A DNA stretch of 64,000 nt from Pseudoalteromonas apostichopi (GCF_030297135.1 NZ_AP028065.1:3348001-3412000), one strand, 5' to 3'; numbered from the stretch's first letter, positions 8,289-17,643 are shown. Notes: generated by a model from the letters alone, not told the origin. Translations and numbers: made by a program.

Positions 8289-9728
8289 TTATACCCAAGT
8301 TATCAACTGAGCATTTTGGACTAAATCACGAGGTAGTGAGTTTTTAATTTTATTCTTTTGCCACTTGCCAAGGCCTACAGGGCATCCACATAACATTAAG
8401 ATCACTTCACCATTATCTTGGGTTGGTTTTTCGAGTCGAATATCTTTACCGTTAAAGTAATCGTTTGCTTGTGCTTGTGTCATCTCAAAGGTGTTTTTAT
8501 CGCATTTTTGTCCAAATACAGTGGCAAATTCATGAGCTAAGCGAACTCCGCCTTTGTGAATAACACCAAGCTGGATCCCTAATCGGGAGTATTTAATTTT
8601 ATCTTGCAGTTCATTAAAGCGATCAGGGAATAACCAAAGCTCTTTATCACGTTGCATTAAATTCCCTGGTAGTGATTTTAGACCGAACTGTTTTTTAATT
8701 GTTTGCATAAACGCTTGGCTTTGCTTTTTATCAAACTCAGCAAACGGAAATGCGCCTTTTTTAACTTTTTGATTTGGGTTATCGCTTGACGCTATTTTCT
8801 TAAATTTAGCGATGAAGAAACCTTCACTGTCGTAAGTTTGCGGCCAAACATGCAAATAACCTTCGCTGGTTGTTGCTTTCTCTGCACCATCAAAAAGGCT
8901 ATCAAGCGATTGTACTTCGATGCAATCAGGAAATTCTGCTAATAGATACTCGCACACTTGTTGGTTTTCAAGTGGTGTTAAAGTGCAGGTCGAATAAACT
9001 AATGTGCCGCCAGGTTTTAAGGCATAAAAGGCACTTTTGATAAGGGCTTTTTGTACAGCAGCAATATCAATATTAGACTCGATTGACCAATTCTTTAGGG
9101 CGTCTGCATCTTTACGAACCGTGCCTTCACCTGAACACGGGGCGTCTAGCAAAATACTGTCGAAGCACTCATACATGTAATCTCCGAATATCACACCGTC
9201 AAAATGTGATAAAGCACAATTACCTACGCCCATACGTTTGAGGGTTGCTGCTAATACTTTTAAGCGTGACGATGACAACTCATTGGCCACTAACACGCCA
9301 TTATTATCCATCATGGCTGCGATTTGTGATGTTTTCGAGCCCGGAGCTGAAGCCATATCAAGTACAGCATCGCTTTGTTTAACTTCGGCTCTCAGTGCAA
9401 CCGGCGGCAGCATTGAGCTGGCTTCTTGCACATACATAGCGCCACTTAAGTGTAAATCGGTATTACCGATTGCAAGGGCCTCTTCTTCGTCACTTGGACG
9501 TGTTAGCCAGAAGCCTTCTTCGCACCATGGGATCGCTGTTAACTCCCATCCTTTATTGGCACATTGATGCTGAAATTCTGCGACTGACATTTTTAATGTA
9601 TTTACGCGAACAGATCGTCTAAGTGGGCGTCGACAGGCTGCAATAAAGTCGTCTAATGATAAATGTTCAGGAAGGTAGCTTTTAACATCATCAATAAATG
9701 AGTCAGGGATATAAGTATTAGCGTCCAC
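8289..9728 (-). CDS. rsmF: 16S rRNA m5C1407 methyltransferase RsmF
   Basis: RsmF uses S-adenosylmethionine to methylate C1407 of 16S rRNA in the 30S subunit. The 479 residues match the E. coli enzyme in length. The SAM site is DMASAPGSKTSQ. The two catalytic Cys of m5C methyltransferases are in LLDAPCSGEGTVRKD and VYSTCTLTPLENQ. The C-terminal half has the PUA-like RNA-binding region found in RsmF. It is transcribed alone and divergently from the GntR-prp locus, and its promoter must lie in the region that also holds two upstream TGTCGAC boxes. Confidence 0.95.
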   Translation of the reverse strand: MDANTYIPDSFIDDVKSYLPEHLSLDDFIAACRRPLRRSVRVNTLKMSVAEFQHQCANKGWELTAIPWCEEGFWLTRPSDEEEALAIGNTDLHLSGAMYVQEASSMLPPVALRAEVKQSDAVLDMASAPGSKTSQIAAMMDNNGVLVANELSSSRLKVLAATLKRMGVGNCALSHFDGVIFGDYMYECFDSILLDAPCSGEGTVRKDADALKNWSIESNIDIAAVQKALIKSAFYALKPGGTLVYSTCTLTPLENQQVCEYLLAEFPDCIEVQSLDSLFDGAEKATTSEGYLHVWPQTYDSEGFFIAKFKKIASSDNPNQKVKKGAFPFAEFDKKQSQAFMQTIKKQFGLKSLPGNLMQRDKELWLFPDRFNELQDKIKYSRLGIQLGVIHKGGVRLAHEFATVFGQKCDKNTFEMTQAQANDYFNGKDIRLEKPTQDNGEVILMLCGCPVGLGKWQKNKIKNSLPRDLVQNAQLITWV

Positions 9729-9819
9729 TAAATGGCTCTCACGTCACGTAATAATTGGTAGATCATACCATTTATAGCGCTTTCATGGGATATTTTTAGC
9801 TTGTTCAGGTTAATATTGA

Positions 9820-9831
9820 AGTGTCGACAAA
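9820..9831. promoter_or_regulatory. weak operator box upstream of gntR
   Basis: AGTGTCGACAAA is centred 149 bases left of the perfect prp box. It shares the TGTCGACAA core but matches ATTGTCGACAAT in only 9 of 12 positions. It could serve as an auxiliary site or affect divergent rsmF. Confidence 0.4.
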
Positions 9832-9881
9832 TTGGCAATATAAATGTTGTTTATAGCCATTATTTTTGACAAATATCATTT

Positions 9882-9893
9882 TATGTCGACATT
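9882..9893. promoter_or_regulatory. second operator box upstream of gntR
   Basis: TATGTCGACATT contains the 10-base palindrome ATGTCGACAT. It lies in an AT-rich stretch just after a TTGACA at 9866-9871, so it could block a second upstream promoter. Confidence 0.45.
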
Positions 9894-9929
9894 TTGGTGG
9901 TTTTTTAGTCTGTTTTGCTGATCTCGAGG

Positions 9930-9958
9930 TTGACACTTTTCATGTTAGAGCGCATAGT
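9930..9958 (+). promoter_or_regulatory. probable sigma-70 promoter of the gntR-prp unit
   Basis: A perfect -35 TTGACA (9930-9935) and -10 CATAGT (9953-9958, four of six) are separated by 17 bases. The predicted start near 9965 places the perfect operator (9969-9980) just downstream, ideal for repression. Confidence 0.55.
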
Positions 9959-9968
9959 GAACTTACAA

Positions 9969-9980
9969 ATTGTCGACAAT
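9969..9980. promoter_or_regulatory. perfect palindromic operator ATTGTCGACAAT
   Basis: This 12-base perfect palindrome lies between the predicted transcription start and the gntR coding region. It is the best operator candidate for the adjacent GntR-family regulator. The same 12-mer recurs at 49498-49509. Confidence 0.7.
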
Positions 9981-10009
9981 CCTAATTTAGTACTTTGATA
10001 GACTTATTT

Positions 10010-10714
10010 ATGACAGAGCAAAAAGCCAACGATAACTACAACGATATCACGATCACAACTGCATCAGACCAAGTGTTTGTCGACATGCGTCGTGAAATTG
10101 TACAAGGCACCATTGAGCAGGGTAGCAAAATTTCTGAGCCAGAATTAGCGAAACGCTATGGTGTAAGTCGTGCCACCTTAAGAGAAGCATTAAATCGTTT
10201 AGAAAGCTGTTATTTGGTAGAGCGTAAAGCGAATGTCGGTTGTCGTGTTGTAGCACTGACTGCTGAGCGTTTAATCGAAGTATATCAGGTACGTAGTGCT
10301 CTAGAAGGGCTGGCTTGTCGGTTAGCTGCCGACAACATGGAGCCTGAAGAAGTGCAGGGTTTAAAGCAGTTATTGAACCAGCATTTACAAACACAGCGTG
10401 TAAAAGAAGGTGAATCATACTACCAAGAAGCGGGCGACCTTGATTTTCATTATCGCATTATTAAAGGCTCTAAAAACGCGCACCTAATTCATCTTTTATG
10501 TAATGAGTTGTACCAGTTAATTCGTATGTACCGTGTACAAATGGGTATGGTTGGGCCACGTGTATCAAAAGCATTTGATGAACACTTGGCAATTATCAAT
10601 GCTATTGAAAACCATGACGGGGAATTAGCAGAAATGCTTATGAAGCGCCACATAAGTGCGTCTCAGGCAAATATTCAGACTAAGTTTGACTTACTAGCAG
10701 CAAAAAAACAGTAG
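10010..10714 (+). CDS. GntR-family (FadR/FCD) regulator of the propionate operon
   Basis: This 234-residue regulator has an N-terminal winged helix (residues about 15-80: ISEPELAKRYGVSRATLREALNRLE split around the recognition helix) and a C-terminal all-helical FCD ligand domain. Metal or ligand residues are visible in DLDFHYRI and FDEHLAII with a later KRHI. It is the first gene of a unit with prpB, prpC, acnD and prpF, so it most likely senses a methylcitrate-cycle intermediate and represses the operon and itself. ATG 10010 is preferred, although an in-frame TTG at 9995 is possible; neither has a strong ribosome binding site. A further box, TTTGTCGACATG, lies inside the gene at 10076-10087. 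Confidence 0.88.
   Translation: MTEQKANDNYNDITITTASDQVFVDMRREIVQGTIEQGSKISEPELAKRYGVSRATLREALNRLESCYLVERKANVGCRVVALTAERLIEVYQVRSALEGLACRLAADNMEPEEVQGLKQLLNQHLQTQRVKEGESYYQEAGDLDFHYRIIKGSKNAHLIHLLCNELYQLIRMYRVQMGMVGPRVSKAFDEHLAIINAIENHDGELAEMLMKRHISASQANIQTKFDLLAAKKQ
10076..10087. promoter_or_regulatory. intragenic operator-like box
   Basis: TTTGTCGACATG lies about 66 bases into the regulator gene. It shares the TTGTCGACA core with the perfect box 107 bases upstream and may be an auxiliary repressor site. Confidence 0.35.
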
Positions 10715-10798
10715 TGCAGTCGTTAAACAGTCATAATTTAGATTTAAAAATTAGATTCAGCCAAAGAGCTGAAACCGTTCAAAGATAGGAGTTATCCA

Positions 10799-11674
10799 AT
10801 GTCAGCAGGATTAAAGTTCAAACAGGCAATCGCAAACAATAAGCCACTACAAGTGGTTGGCACCGTCAATGCGTACTGCGCAATGATGGCAGAAAAAACA
10901 GGTCACCAAGCACTTTACCTCTCAGGTGCAGGTGTTGCTAACGCATCATACGGCATGCCAGATTTAGGTATGACAAGCTTAGATAACGTACTTGAAGATA
11001 TTCGTCGAATTACCAGCGCTACCGACTTACCACTTCTAGTTGATGCTGATACAGGCTGGGGTGGTGCATTTAATATTGCACGCACAGTGAAAGAAATGAC
11101 TAAGGCAGGTGCTGCAGGTTTCCATATTGAAGACCAAGTTGCACAAAAACGTTGTGGTCATCGCCCTAATAAAGAAATCGTGTCAAAAGATGAAATGGTT
11201 GACCGTATTAAAGCTGCGGTAGATGCGAAAACTGATAGCGATTTTTACATCATGGCACGTACTGATGCATTCCAAAAAGAAGGTTTAAATGCGGCCATTG
11301 ACCGCGCTGCTGCATGTGTTGAAGCAGGTGCCGACGCAATCTTTGCAGAAGCTGTGCATGATTTAGCCGACTACCAAGCATTTGCTAAAGCGTTAAATGT
11401 TCCAATTCTTGCGAACATCACTGAGTTTGGCCAGACACCGCTATATACAGCTGAGCAATTAAGCGAAGTGGGTGTTGAAATTGTACTTTATCCACTAAGT
11501 GCATTTAGAGCTATGAACAAAGCTGCACTTAATGTGTATTCGTCTATTCTTAGCGAAGGCTCGCAACAAAGCCAAGTAGACAACATGCAAACACGTGCGG
11601 AATTATATGAGTTTTTAGATTATCACTCATATGAAAACACACTAGATAATCTTTTCTCAGCTAAAAAATCATAA
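10799..11674 (+). CDS. prpB: 2-methylisocitrate lyase
   Basis: PrpB cleaves 2-methylisocitrate to pyruvate and succinate, the last step of the methylcitrate cycle. The 291 residues show the isocitrate lyase/PEP mutase barrel: the metal-binding DADTGWGG, IEDQ, the catalytic loop as QKRCGHRPNKE (KRCGH), and ARTDAF. The C-terminus HSYENTLDNLF is typical of PrpB. The ribosome binding site TAGGAG lies at 10786-10791. It follows the regulator by 84 bases and precedes prpC by 24 bases. Confidence 0.96.
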   Translation: MSAGLKFKQAIANNKPLQVVGTVNAYCAMMAEKTGHQALYLSGAGVANASYGMPDLGMTSLDNVLEDIRRITSATDLPLLVDADTGWGGAFNIARTVKEMTKAGAAGFHIEDQVAQKRCGHRPNKEIVSKDEMVDRIKAAVDAKTDSDFYIMARTDAFQKEGLNAAIDRAAACVEAGADAIFAEAVHDLADYQAFAKALNVPILANITEFGQTPLYTAEQLSEVGVEIVLYPLSAFRAMNKAALNVYSSILSEGSQQSQVDNMQTRAELYEFLDYHSYENTLDNLFSAKKS

Positions 11675-11698
11675 CGACAACATATAAGGAGAACACTC

Positions 11699-12823
11699 AT
11701 GGTAGATAAAGCATTAGGCGGCGCAGGTTTACGTGGTCAAGTAGCAGGTGAAACAGCACTGTGTACAGTAGGTAAATCAGGTTCAGGTTTAACATATTGT
11801 GGTTATGATATTAGCGAATTAGCAGAGAAAGCACAGTTTGAAGAAGTATCTTTTTTATTGTCGCGTGGTGAATTACCAACAGAGTCTGAGCTTACAGAAT
11901 ATAAAGCAAAGCTAAAATCACTACGTGGTTTACCAGATGAACTAAAAACAGTGCTTGAGAACATTCCTAAAGACGCGCACCCAATGGATGTAATGCGTAC
12001 TGGTTGTTCAATGCTAGGTAACCTAGAAATGGAGCATGATTTCTCTGAGGCGAATGATGCGATTGACCGCCTAGTTGCCGTATTCCCAAGTATTATTTGT
12101 TATTGGTATCGCTTTAGCCATGACGGCGTTCGGATTGAAACTGAGACTGATGATGATTCGGTAGGCGCACATTTCTTAAATTTATTGCACGATAAAGCGC
12201 CATCGGCATTATTTGAGCAAGTAATGAATGTCTCATTAATTCTATACGCAGAGCATGAGTTCAATGCATCGACATTTACTGCGCGTGTATGTGCATCAAC
12301 ATTGTCAGATATTCACTCTTGTGTAACGGGGGCTATTGGTAGCTTACGTGGTCCATTACATGGTGGTGCTAACGAAGCGGCTATGGATATGATTGAAGGC
12401 TTTACAAGTGCAGATCAAGCTGAAGAGGCGCTAATGGGTATGCTTGAACGTAAAGACAAGATTATGGGCTTTGGTCACGCTATTTACCGTGAATCAGATC
12501 CACGTAACGTGATCATCAAAAAATGGTCTGAAAAACTGGCTGCCGAAGTGGGTGATGATGTTCTCTATCCTGTCTCTGTTCGCTGTGAAGAAGTTATGTG
12601 GCGTGAAAAGAAATTATTCTGTAATGCTGATTTCTTCCATGCATCTGCGTATCACTTCATGGGTATTCCAACTAAGTTATTTACGCCAATTTTCGTGATG
12701 AGTCGTGTAACTGGTTGGACTGCACACGTGAAAGAGCAACGTGCTAATAACCGTATTATTCGCCCAAGTGCTGATTATACGGGACCAGAAGCGCGAAGCT
12801 ATACGCCAATTTCAGAGCGCTAA
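11699..12823 (+). CDS. prpC: 2-methylcitrate synthase
   Basis: PrpC condenses propionyl-CoA with oxaloacetate to 2-methylcitrate. The 374 residues show the type II-like citrate synthase catalytic triad: His in LYAEHEFNAS, His in GFGHAIYR, and Asp in NADFFHASAYH, with RGPLHGGANE and the CoA-binding TGWTAHVKEQR. The length is that of PrpC rather than the longer GltA. AAGGAGAA precedes the start. Together with PrpB, AcnD and PrpF it completes the cycle apart from propionyl-CoA formation. Confidence 0.95.
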   Translation: MVDKALGGAGLRGQVAGETALCTVGKSGSGLTYCGYDISELAEKAQFEEVSFLLSRGELPTESELTEYKAKLKSLRGLPDELKTVLENIPKDAHPMDVMRTGCSMLGNLEMEHDFSEANDAIDRLVAVFPSIICYWYRFSHDGVRIETETDDDSVGAHFLNLLHDKAPSALFEQVMNVSLILYAEHEFNASTFTARVCASTLSDIHSCVTGAIGSLRGPLHGGANEAAMDMIEGFTSADQAEEALMGMLERKDKIMGFGHAIYRESDPRNVIIKKWSEKLAAEVGDDVLYPVSVRCEEVMWREKKLFCNADFFHASAYHFMGIPTKLFTPIFVMSRVTGWTAHVKEQRANNRIIRPSADYTGPEARSYTPISER

Positions 12824-12844
12824 TCATTAATTAAATCAGTGATA

Positions 12845-12876
12845 GGGGTAGCTTAGCTGCCCCTTTATGAAGGGGC
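12845..12876 (+). promoter_or_regulatory. two mutually exclusive hairpins between prpC and acnD
   Basis: Hairpin 1 pairs GGGGTAGC (12845-12852) with GCTGCCCC (12856-12863). Hairpin 2 pairs GCCCCTT (12859-12865) with AAGGGGC (12870-12876). They share 12859-12863, so only one can form. Neither is followed by a T run, so this is not a plain terminator. It may be an mRNA processing or stability element inside the operon, or an attenuator. Confidence 0.5.
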
Positions 12877-12940
12877 GTAAGAATAATAAAAATAATCAGC
12901 CCACCTTTATTCACCGTCACCAAGTACAAGTAGAATCATC

Positions 12941-15532
12941 ATGAATACAAATTTTAGAAAACCATTAGCAGGCACTGGGGTCGATTATTTTGATACTCGC
13001 GCTGCTGTTGATGCAATTAAACCGGGCAGCTATGCCACACTTCCTTATACATCACGTGTCCTTGCCGAAAACTTAGTGCGTCGTTGTGAACCTGAAATGC
13101 TTAATGATGCACTTTCGCAATTGATTGAAAGAAAACGTGATTTAGACTTTCCATGGTTTCCTGCACGCGTAGTATGTCACGATATCTTAGGTCAAACAGC
13201 GTTAGTTGATTTAGCCGGCCTTCGTGATGCGATTGCTGCAAAAGGGGGAGATCCTGCAAAAGTAAATCCTGTGGTACCAACTCAGTTAATTGTTGATCAT
13301 TCATTAGCTGTTGAACACGCAGGTTTTGAGCCAGATGCCTTCGAAAAAAACCGTGCTATTGAAGACCGTCGGAACGATGACCGATTCCACTTTATTAATT
13401 GGACGAAAACAGCATTTAAAAATATTGATGTGATACCGCCGGGTAACGGCATTATGCATCAAATTAATTTAGAGAAAATGTCGCCTGTGATCCAAAAACG
13501 TGACGGTGTGGCTTTCCCAGATACACTGGTTGGTACAGATAGCCATACACCAATGGTGGATGCACTAGGTGTTATTGCAGTTGGTGTAGGTGGTCTTGAA
13601 GCTGAAAGCGTGATGCTTGGCCGCGCATCTTACATGCGTTTACCTGATATTGTGGGGGTTGAGCTGACAGGTAAACCACAACCGGGTATTACTGCAACCG
13701 ATATTGTATTAGCGATCACCGAATTTTTACGCAATGAAAAAGTCGTTTCGACCTATCTTGAATTTTATGGTGAAGGTGCCGAGGCACTGACACTGGGTGA
13801 TAGAGCAACTATCTCAAATATGACACCAGAGTTTGGTGCAACTGCTGCGATGTTCTACATCGATGACAATACGCTTGATTACCTACGTTTGACTGGCCGT
13901 GAAGAAGAGCAAGTTAAGCTAGTCGAAATCTATGCAAAAGAAACTGGTCTTTGGAGTGATAGTCTAAAAACGGCAGAATATGAGCGTGTATTAACCTTTG
14001 ATTTGTCATCTGTAGGTCGAAATATTGCGGGTCCATCTAATCCACATCGCCGTGTTGCAACCAGCGAACTTGATAAAGCGGGTATTACTGGTGTTGTTGA
14101 AAATGAAGAAGGCTTAATGCCTGATGGCGCGTGTATTATCGCAGCAATCACAAGTTGTACGAATACAAGTAACCCACGCAACGTTATTGCTGCAGGTTTA
14201 CTTGCACGTAATGCCAACGCCAAAGGTTTAACCCGTAAGCCATGGGTTAAAACATCACTGGCACCGGGCTCTAAAGCGGTGAAATCTTACCTAGAAGAAG
14301 CTAATTTGTTACCTGAGCTTGAGCAACTTGGCTTTGGTATTGTTGCCTTTGCATGTACGACGTGTAACGGCATGAGCGGTGCGCTAGATCCAAAAATTCA
14401 GCAAGAAGTAATTGACCGTGATTTATACGCAACAGCTGTACTTTCGGGTAACCGTAATTTTGATGGTCGTATTCATCCATATGCAAAACAAGCATTCTTA
14501 GCTTCACCGCCACTGGTTGTTGCTTATGCCATTGCTGGTACTATTCGTTTTGATATCGAAAAAGATGTATTAGGGCATGATCAGGAAGGTAACGAAATTC
14601 GCCTAATGGATTTATGGCCAAGCGATGAAGAAATTGATGCAGTGATCAAACAAAGTGTTAAACCTGAGCAGTTTAAAAAGGTTTATGAGCCAATGTTCGA
14701 CTTAAGTGTTGATTATGGCGAAGACAACGATCCGCTTTATCAATGGCGTCCACAAAGTACTTATATTCGTCGACCACCATATTGGGAGGGGGCGTTAGCA
14801 GGTGAGCGTTCTCTTACTGATATGCGTGCATTAGCCGTACTAGGCGACAACATCACCACTGACCACTTATCGCCTTCAAATGCGATTTTAGCGTCAAGTG
14901 CTGCTGGTGAGTACCTAGCTAAAATGGGCCTTCCTGAAGAAGATTTTAACTCGTATGCTACTCACCGAGGCGACCATTTAACAGCGCAACGCGCTACATT
15001 CGCCAACCCTAAGTTACTGAATGAAATGGTTAAAGAGAATGGTGAAGTAAAGCAAGGTTCATACGCTCGCATTGAACCAGAAGGTAAAGTGACTCGTATG
15101 TGGGAAGCAATCGAAACCTACATGCAGCGTAAACAACCGCTTATCATTGTGGCAGGTGCCGATTATGGCCAAGGCTCATCACGTGACTGGGCAGCTAAAG
15201 GTGTACGCCTTGCAGGTGTTCAAGTTATTGCAGCCGAAGGTTTTGAACGTATTCACCGCACTAACCTGATTGGTATGGGCGTATTACCGCTAGAATTTAA
15301 AGCCGGCACGACACGAACTACATTAGGTATTGATGGTAGTGAGACCTTTAGCGTGAAAGGTGAGCCAACACCTGGAGCTACGCTTACACTTGTTATTACA
15401 CGTGCTAACGGTGAAACCGTAGAAGTACCTATGACTTGTCGTTTAGATACCGCTGAAGAAGTATCAATCTATTCAGCAGGGGGCGTGCTGCAACGTTTCG
15501 CGCAGGATTTCTTAGAATCTGAGGAGCACTAA
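12941..15532 (+). CDS. acnD: Fe/S-dependent 2-methylcitrate dehydratase AcnD
   Basis: AcnD is the aconitase-like enzyme that dehydrates 2-methylcitrate to the trans isomer of 2-methylaconitate, replacing PrpD. The 863 residues include the 4Fe-4S ligands in ITSCTNTSNP and FACTTCNGMSG, the substrate loop TDSHTPMVDALG, and the C-terminal swivel domain with GADYGQGSSRDWAAKG. The adjacent prpF is diagnostic, because AcnD product must be isomerised by PrpF. The gap to prpC (117 bases) holds two competing hairpins. Confidence 0.95.
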   Translation: MNTNFRKPLAGTGVDYFDTRAAVDAIKPGSYATLPYTSRVLAENLVRRCEPEMLNDALSQLIERKRDLDFPWFPARVVCHDILGQTALVDLAGLRDAIAAKGGDPAKVNPVVPTQLIVDHSLAVEHAGFEPDAFEKNRAIEDRRNDDRFHFINWTKTAFKNIDVIPPGNGIMHQINLEKMSPVIQKRDGVAFPDTLVGTDSHTPMVDALGVIAVGVGGLEAESVMLGRASYMRLPDIVGVELTGKPQPGITATDIVLAITEFLRNEKVVSTYLEFYGEGAEALTLGDRATISNMTPEFGATAAMFYIDDNTLDYLRLTGREEEQVKLVEIYAKETGLWSDSLKTAEYERVLTFDLSSVGRNIAGPSNPHRRVATSELDKAGITGVVENEEGLMPDGACIIAAITSCTNTSNPRNVIAAGLLARNANAKGLTRKPWVKTSLAPGSKAVKSYLEEANLLPELEQLGFGIVAFACTTCNGMSGALDPKIQQEVIDRDLYATAVLSGNRNFDGRIHPYAKQAFLASPPLVVAYAIAGTIRFDIEKDVLGHDQEGNEIRLMDLWPSDEEIDAVIKQSVKPEQFKKVYEPMFDLSVDYGEDNDPLYQWRPQSTYIRRPPYWEGALAGERSLTDMRALAVLGDNITTDHLSPSNAILASSAAGEYLAKMGLPEEDFNSYATHRGDHLTAQRATFANPKLLNEMVKENGEVKQGSYARIEPEGKVTRMWEAIETYMQRKQPLIIVAGADYGQGSSRDWAAKGVRLAGVQVIAAEGFERIHRTNLIGMGVLPLEFKAGTTRTTLGIDGSETFSVKGEPTPGATLTLVITRANGETVEVPMTCRLDTAEEVSIYSAGGVLQRFAQDFLESEEH

Positions 15533-15535
15533 ACT

Positions 15536-16705
15536 ATGACGTTTAAACCACAAATAAAGGTGCCAGCAACCTATATGCGTGGCGGTACCAGTAAAGGGGT
15601 GTTCTTTAACTTAACTGATTTACCTGAGCCTGCCCAAGTGGCAGGTGAAGCACGCGACAACTTGTTATTACGTGTGATTGGTAGCCCTGATCCTTACCAA
15701 AAACAAACTGACGGTATGGGTGGTGCAACCTCAAGTACGAGCAAAACTGTAATTTTATCGAAAAGTGATAAACCTAACCACGATGTTGATTATTTATTTG
15801 GTCAAGTTGCTATCGATAAAGCGTTCGTTGATTGGAGCGGTAACTGCGGTAATTTAACCTCAGCAGTAGGGGCTTTTGCAGTATCTAATGGTCTTGTAGA
15901 TGCCAGTAAAATTCCTGAAAATGGCATTGTTGAAGTTAAAGTATGGCAAGTCAATATAAGTAAAACCATAATAGTACATGTGCCAATTACCAATGGCGAA
16001 GTGCAAGAAACCGGTGATTTTGAGCTTGATGGCGTGACATTTCCTGCTGCAGAAGTAAAACTTGAATTTATGGACCCAGCAGATGGTGAAGGCGCATTAT
16101 TTCCAACAGGTAATTTAGTTGATGAACTTGAAGTTCCGGGTATTGGTATGTTGTCTGCGACGATGATCAATGCGGGTATCCCAACTGTGTTCATAAACGC
16201 CAGCGAAATTGGTTATGATGGAACTGAGCTTCAAGAGGCAATAAACGCTGATGCATCAGCACTTGATAAATTAGAAACTATTCGCGCCTACGGGGCGTTG
16301 AAAATGGGGCTAATTTCTCATCTTGATGAAGCTAAAGCTCGCCAACATACACCAAAAGTAGCATGGGTTGCACCGGCAAAAACCTATCATGCATCAAGCG
16401 GTAAAGTTGTCAGTGATACTGATATTGATTTAGTGGTACGCGCTATGTCGATGGGTAAATTGCACCATGCCATGATGGGCACGGCTGCTGTTGCAATAGG
16501 TACCGCTGCTGCCATTCCTGGTACCTTGGTGAACCTTGCTGCAGGTGGTGGTGAGCGTCAGGAGGTAAACTTTGGTCACCCTTCTGGCACATTAAAAGTG
16601 GGTGCTGCTGCAACACTTGTTGATGGTAATTGGCAAGTCACAAAAGCAAGTATGAGTCGAAGTGCTCGAGTGCTTATGGAAGGGTGGGTTAGAGTGCCGC
16701 AATAG
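15536..16705 (+). CDS. prpF: 2-methylaconitate cis-trans isomerase
   Basis: PrpF isomerises trans-2-methylaconitate to the cis form that an aconitase can hydrate. The 389 residues show the paired diaminopimelate-epimerase-like fold. The N-terminal MRGGTSKGVFF and GGATSSTSK are conserved, as are the SGNCGNL active-site stretch and the C-terminal GHPSGTLKVGA. It starts three bases after acnD and is the last gene of the operon, closed by a strong bidirectional terminator. There is no prpE or prpD in this cluster. Confidence 0.95.
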   Translation: MTFKPQIKVPATYMRGGTSKGVFFNLTDLPEPAQVAGEARDNLLLRVIGSPDPYQKQTDGMGGATSSTSKTVILSKSDKPNHDVDYLFGQVAIDKAFVDWSGNCGNLTSAVGAFAVSNGLVDASKIPENGIVEVKVWQVNISKTIIVHVPITNGEVQETGDFELDGVTFPAAEVKLEFMDPADGEGALFPTGNLVDELEVPGIGMLSATMINAGIPTVFINASEIGYDGTELQEAINADASALDKLETIRAYGALKMGLISHLDEAKARQHTPKVAWVAPAKTYHASSGKVVSDTDIDLVVRAMSMGKLHHAMMGTAAVAIGTAAAIPGTLVNLAAGGGERQEVNFGHPSGTLKVGAAATLVDGNWQVTKASMSRSARVLMEGWVRVPQ

Positions 16706-16722
16706 AGCACAATACTTTCAAA

Positions 16723-16748
16723 ATAAAGCGGCGTTTACGCCGCTTTAT
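16723..16748. terminator. bidirectional terminator between prpF and the binding-protein gene
   Basis: A perfect 11-bp inverted repeat, ATAAAGCGGCG / CGCCGCTTTAT (16723-16733 / 16738-16748), lies in an AT-rich setting. It contains the last codons of the convergent minus-strand gene, so one hairpin serves both directions. Confidence 0.75.
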
Positions 16749-17643
16749 CGTTTGCGTAGCATTGTTGTTTCATACCTTGTATAAACTCGTCAAACTTGCC
16801 GCTGGCTTGCATCAACTCAATTTCATCATTTAAGTCTTTTAAAACCTTTTGCCAGTGTGGTGTTGATTTACTGACAGAATAATACAGTGGTTTGTATTCA
16901 AGTTTAGGTTCTAGCGCTACGAGTGATTCTAGCATTTGCTGTTTACCATTCATTGATAATTCAGACTTATATATGCTTGCTTTTAGTACCTCAAGGTCTG
17001 CCACAATCAAGCTGACTCGATTACTTAGTAAGAGGTGGATTAACTGGTATTCATTATTTGCGACGATTGTATCGATCTCTTTATTATCAATCATGGCATC
17101 TAATTCTTTGGTGTTTTTATATGAACGGACCACACCAATAGGTAGGTCTTTTACTGAGTTTAAGTCACCATTAAATGGAATTTGATTTCCTTTTAATGCA
17201 ACGAATGATAAATCACCTCCAGGAATAGCATGACTCAAAGCGAGTAAATCGTTGCGGGTTTTGTTGAGAAAATTATCAGATACCACATTGTCTTCGATGA
17301 AGTATTCCGGAAAGAGAATGTCAGCTCGGCCTAATTCAGCCTCTCTAACAGCACGTGCCCAAGGGTAAAAACTAATATGTACGCCATAGCCTTTCTCTAA
17401 TAGGGAGCCCACTGTGAATTGGAATAACCAACCTTTGTTACATAGGTTTTCATCAATATAGGGAGGCCAATCTAAGGTTACTAGTTTTAAAACATGATTT
17501 GCATCTAGGTTATAACCATAACCACCGTTAAAACGAACAGCTTCTTCAGTCGCTATTTCGCCATTTTTTTGAAAGCTGACAGCCGTTAGGCCTGCAAAGG
17601 CTTGAAATGAAGCAAATAATAAAAACACGGTCAGTAGTTTCAT
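16735..17643 (-). CDS. periplasmic solute-binding protein, SBP_bac_3-like, orphan
   Basis: This 302-residue exported protein has a Sec signal peptide ending near FQAFAG. The body resembles the amino-acid-binding family 3 of ABC transporters: LVTLDWPPYI, YPWARAVREAELGRADILFP, IGVVRSY, and a C-terminal SGKFDEFIQGMKQQC. No permease or ATPase gene is nearby. Orphan proteins of this group are numerous in Pseudoalteromonas and Shewanella, and their ligands are mostly unknown. The last codons lie in the shared terminator with prpF. Confidence 0.8.
   Translation of the reverse strand: MKLLTVFLLFASFQAFAGLTAVSFQKNGEIATEEAVRFNGGYGYNLDANHVLKLVTLDWPPYIDENLCNKGWLFQFTVGSLLEKGYGVHISFYPWARAVREAELGRADILFPEYFIEDNVVSDNFLNKTRNDLLALSHAIPGGDLSFVALKGNQIPFNGDLNSVKDLPIGVVRSYKNTKELDAMIDNKEIDTIVANNEYQLIHLLLSNRVSLIVADLEVLKASIYKSELSMNGKQQMLESLVALEPKLEYKPLYYSVSKSTPHWQKVLKDLNDEIELMQASGKFDEFIQGMKQQCYANDKAA

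Noticed and set aside
10053..10418. 121-codon open frame antisense to the GntR regulator
   Set aside because: It is a shadow of the real gene, with no ribosome binding site and no recognisable protein features.
15802..16194. 130-codon open frame antisense to prpF
   Set aside because: Its Ser/Pro/Thr-rich low-complexity composition is typical of an antisense shadow, and prpF is certain.
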